Of a stretch of 36,734 nt of DNA, positions 36,318-36,734 are shown one piece after another. The stretch is from Marinilactibacillus psychrotolerans (GTDB lineage Bacteria > Bacillota > Bacilli > Lactobacillales > Carnobacteriaceae_A): assembly GCF_900101525.1 (NCBI RefSeq), contig NZ_FMZD01000022.1:1-36734 (forward strand), in the 5' to 3' direction. A model generated the notes under the pieces. That model worked only from the letters and a program-made list of their open reading frames with translations, was not told where the DNA came from and made no database searches. Numbering within the stretch: the first letter of the stretch is position 1; every line of letters begins with the position of its first letter. Made by a program: the position numbers and the translations under genes.

Positions 36318-36734
36318 GGAAGAAAAAGTCGATTACGTCTAACTCATAAGCAACAAATGGCAGTGAGTAGGAAGAGAAAGTCGATTACGTCTAACTCGCG
36401 AGCAATAAATGGTAGTGAGTAAGAAGAGAAAGTCGATTACGTCTAACTCGCGAGCAATAAATGGTAGTGAGTAAGAAGAGAAAGTCAATTACGTCTAACT
36501 CGCGAGCAACAAATGGTAGTGAGTAAGAAGAGAAAGTCAATTACGTCTAACTCGTGAGCAACAAATGGTAGTGAGTAAGAAGAGCAAATCGATTACGTCT
36601 AACTCGCGAGCAATAAATGGTAGTAAGTAAGAAGAGCAAATCAATTACGTCTAACTCGTGAGCAACTAATGATAGTGAGTAAGAAGAGAAAGTCAATTAC
36701 GTCTAACTCGCGAGCAACAAGTCGCAGTAAGTAA
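36318..36734. repeat. 52-bp direct tandem repeat array, eight units, runs to the window end
   Basis: The landmark (G/A)ATTACGTCTAACTC recurs at 36331, 36383, 36435, 36487, 36539, 36591, 36643 and 36695, always 52 bases apart. Each unit also contains GAGCAA, ATGG or its variant, and AGT(G/A)AGTA(A/G)GAAGAG. Units differ at only a few places, for example CGATT/CAATT, CTCGCGAG/CTCGTGAG and AAAGTC/CAAATC; the first is the most diverged (CTCATAAG). There are no spacers, so it is not CRISPR. Since 52 is not a multiple of three and stops occur in each unit, it does not code. The array starts 50 bases after the groESL terminator and may continue beyond the window. Function unknown. Confidence 0.93.

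Noticed and set aside
36318-36734. CRISPR array
   Set aside because: Repeats are directly adjacent and fill the whole 52-bp period; there are no variable spacers of constant length and no cas genes.

Overview
The window reads as a chromosomal segment of a low-GC Gram-positive bacterium of the Lactobacillales, most likely Carnobacteriaceae. This rests on gene content and protein character: strong AGGAGG-type ribosome binding sites, sigma-A promoters, a CIRCE-controlled groESL, a B. subtilis-like ydi block (tsaB-rimI-tsaD, ydiF, rex, ydiK, ydiL, groES-groEL), and a class II galT. The genus cannot be fixed from the sequence alone.

Layout: (1) 1-572, the end of an rRNA operon (23S 3' end, 5S, tRNA-Asn, tRNA-Thr) with its terminator. 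(2) 709-2274, a promoter, a ykkC-family riboswitch candidate whose last helix overlaps an intrinsic terminator, then thiD and a Nudix hydrolase. (3) 2275-3746, a decayed Rrf2 regulator and a DUF2798 membrane protein. (4) 3838-5518 (minus), a CPA2 cation/proton antiporter with a small PII-like protein. (5) 5552-6577, a small GNAT protein and a tRNA Glu-Thr-Tyr-Gln cluster with its own promoter and terminator. (6) 6690-9949, the c-di-AMP/cell-wall operon cdaA-cdaR-glmM. (7) 10159-12457, three poorly known genes (coiled coil, HEAT-like, DUF975). (8) 12478-16694, a cysteine/methylthiol operon mccA-mccB-cysE-yrrT-luxS, preceded by a short cysteine-rich leader peptide and an attenuator. (9) 16746-19919, an M20 amidohydrolase, the YugP membrane zinc protease and a DUF998 protein. 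(10) 20097-25062, the Leloir genes galK-galT-galM and the regulator galR, without galE. (11) 25067-26112 (minus), a uronate-dehydrogenase-like SDR and a CsbD protein. (12) 26309-36268, the ydi block ending in groESL. (13) 36318 to the window end, eight tandem copies of a 52-bp repeat.

The most interesting signal is upstream of the cysteine operon. A good promoter and ribosome binding site drive a 35-codon ORF with five Cys codons within six (Cys-Cys-Cys-Thr-Cys-Cys) plus one later Cys codon. It is followed by an intrinsic terminator just before mccA. An 8-nt stretch just after the Cys codons can pair with the 5' arm of that terminator. This is the architecture of a trp/his-type translational attenuator tuned to cysteinyl-tRNA, in a lineage where cysteine operons are more often under T-box control. 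No T-box is visible here.

The second signal is the riboswitch-plus-terminator ahead of thiD-Nudix; the Nudix association suggests the nucleoside-diphosphate-sensing ykkC variant. The third is the 52-bp tandem array after groEL. It has no spacers and does not code. All calls were made by eye from the sequence; no search or folding program was run.
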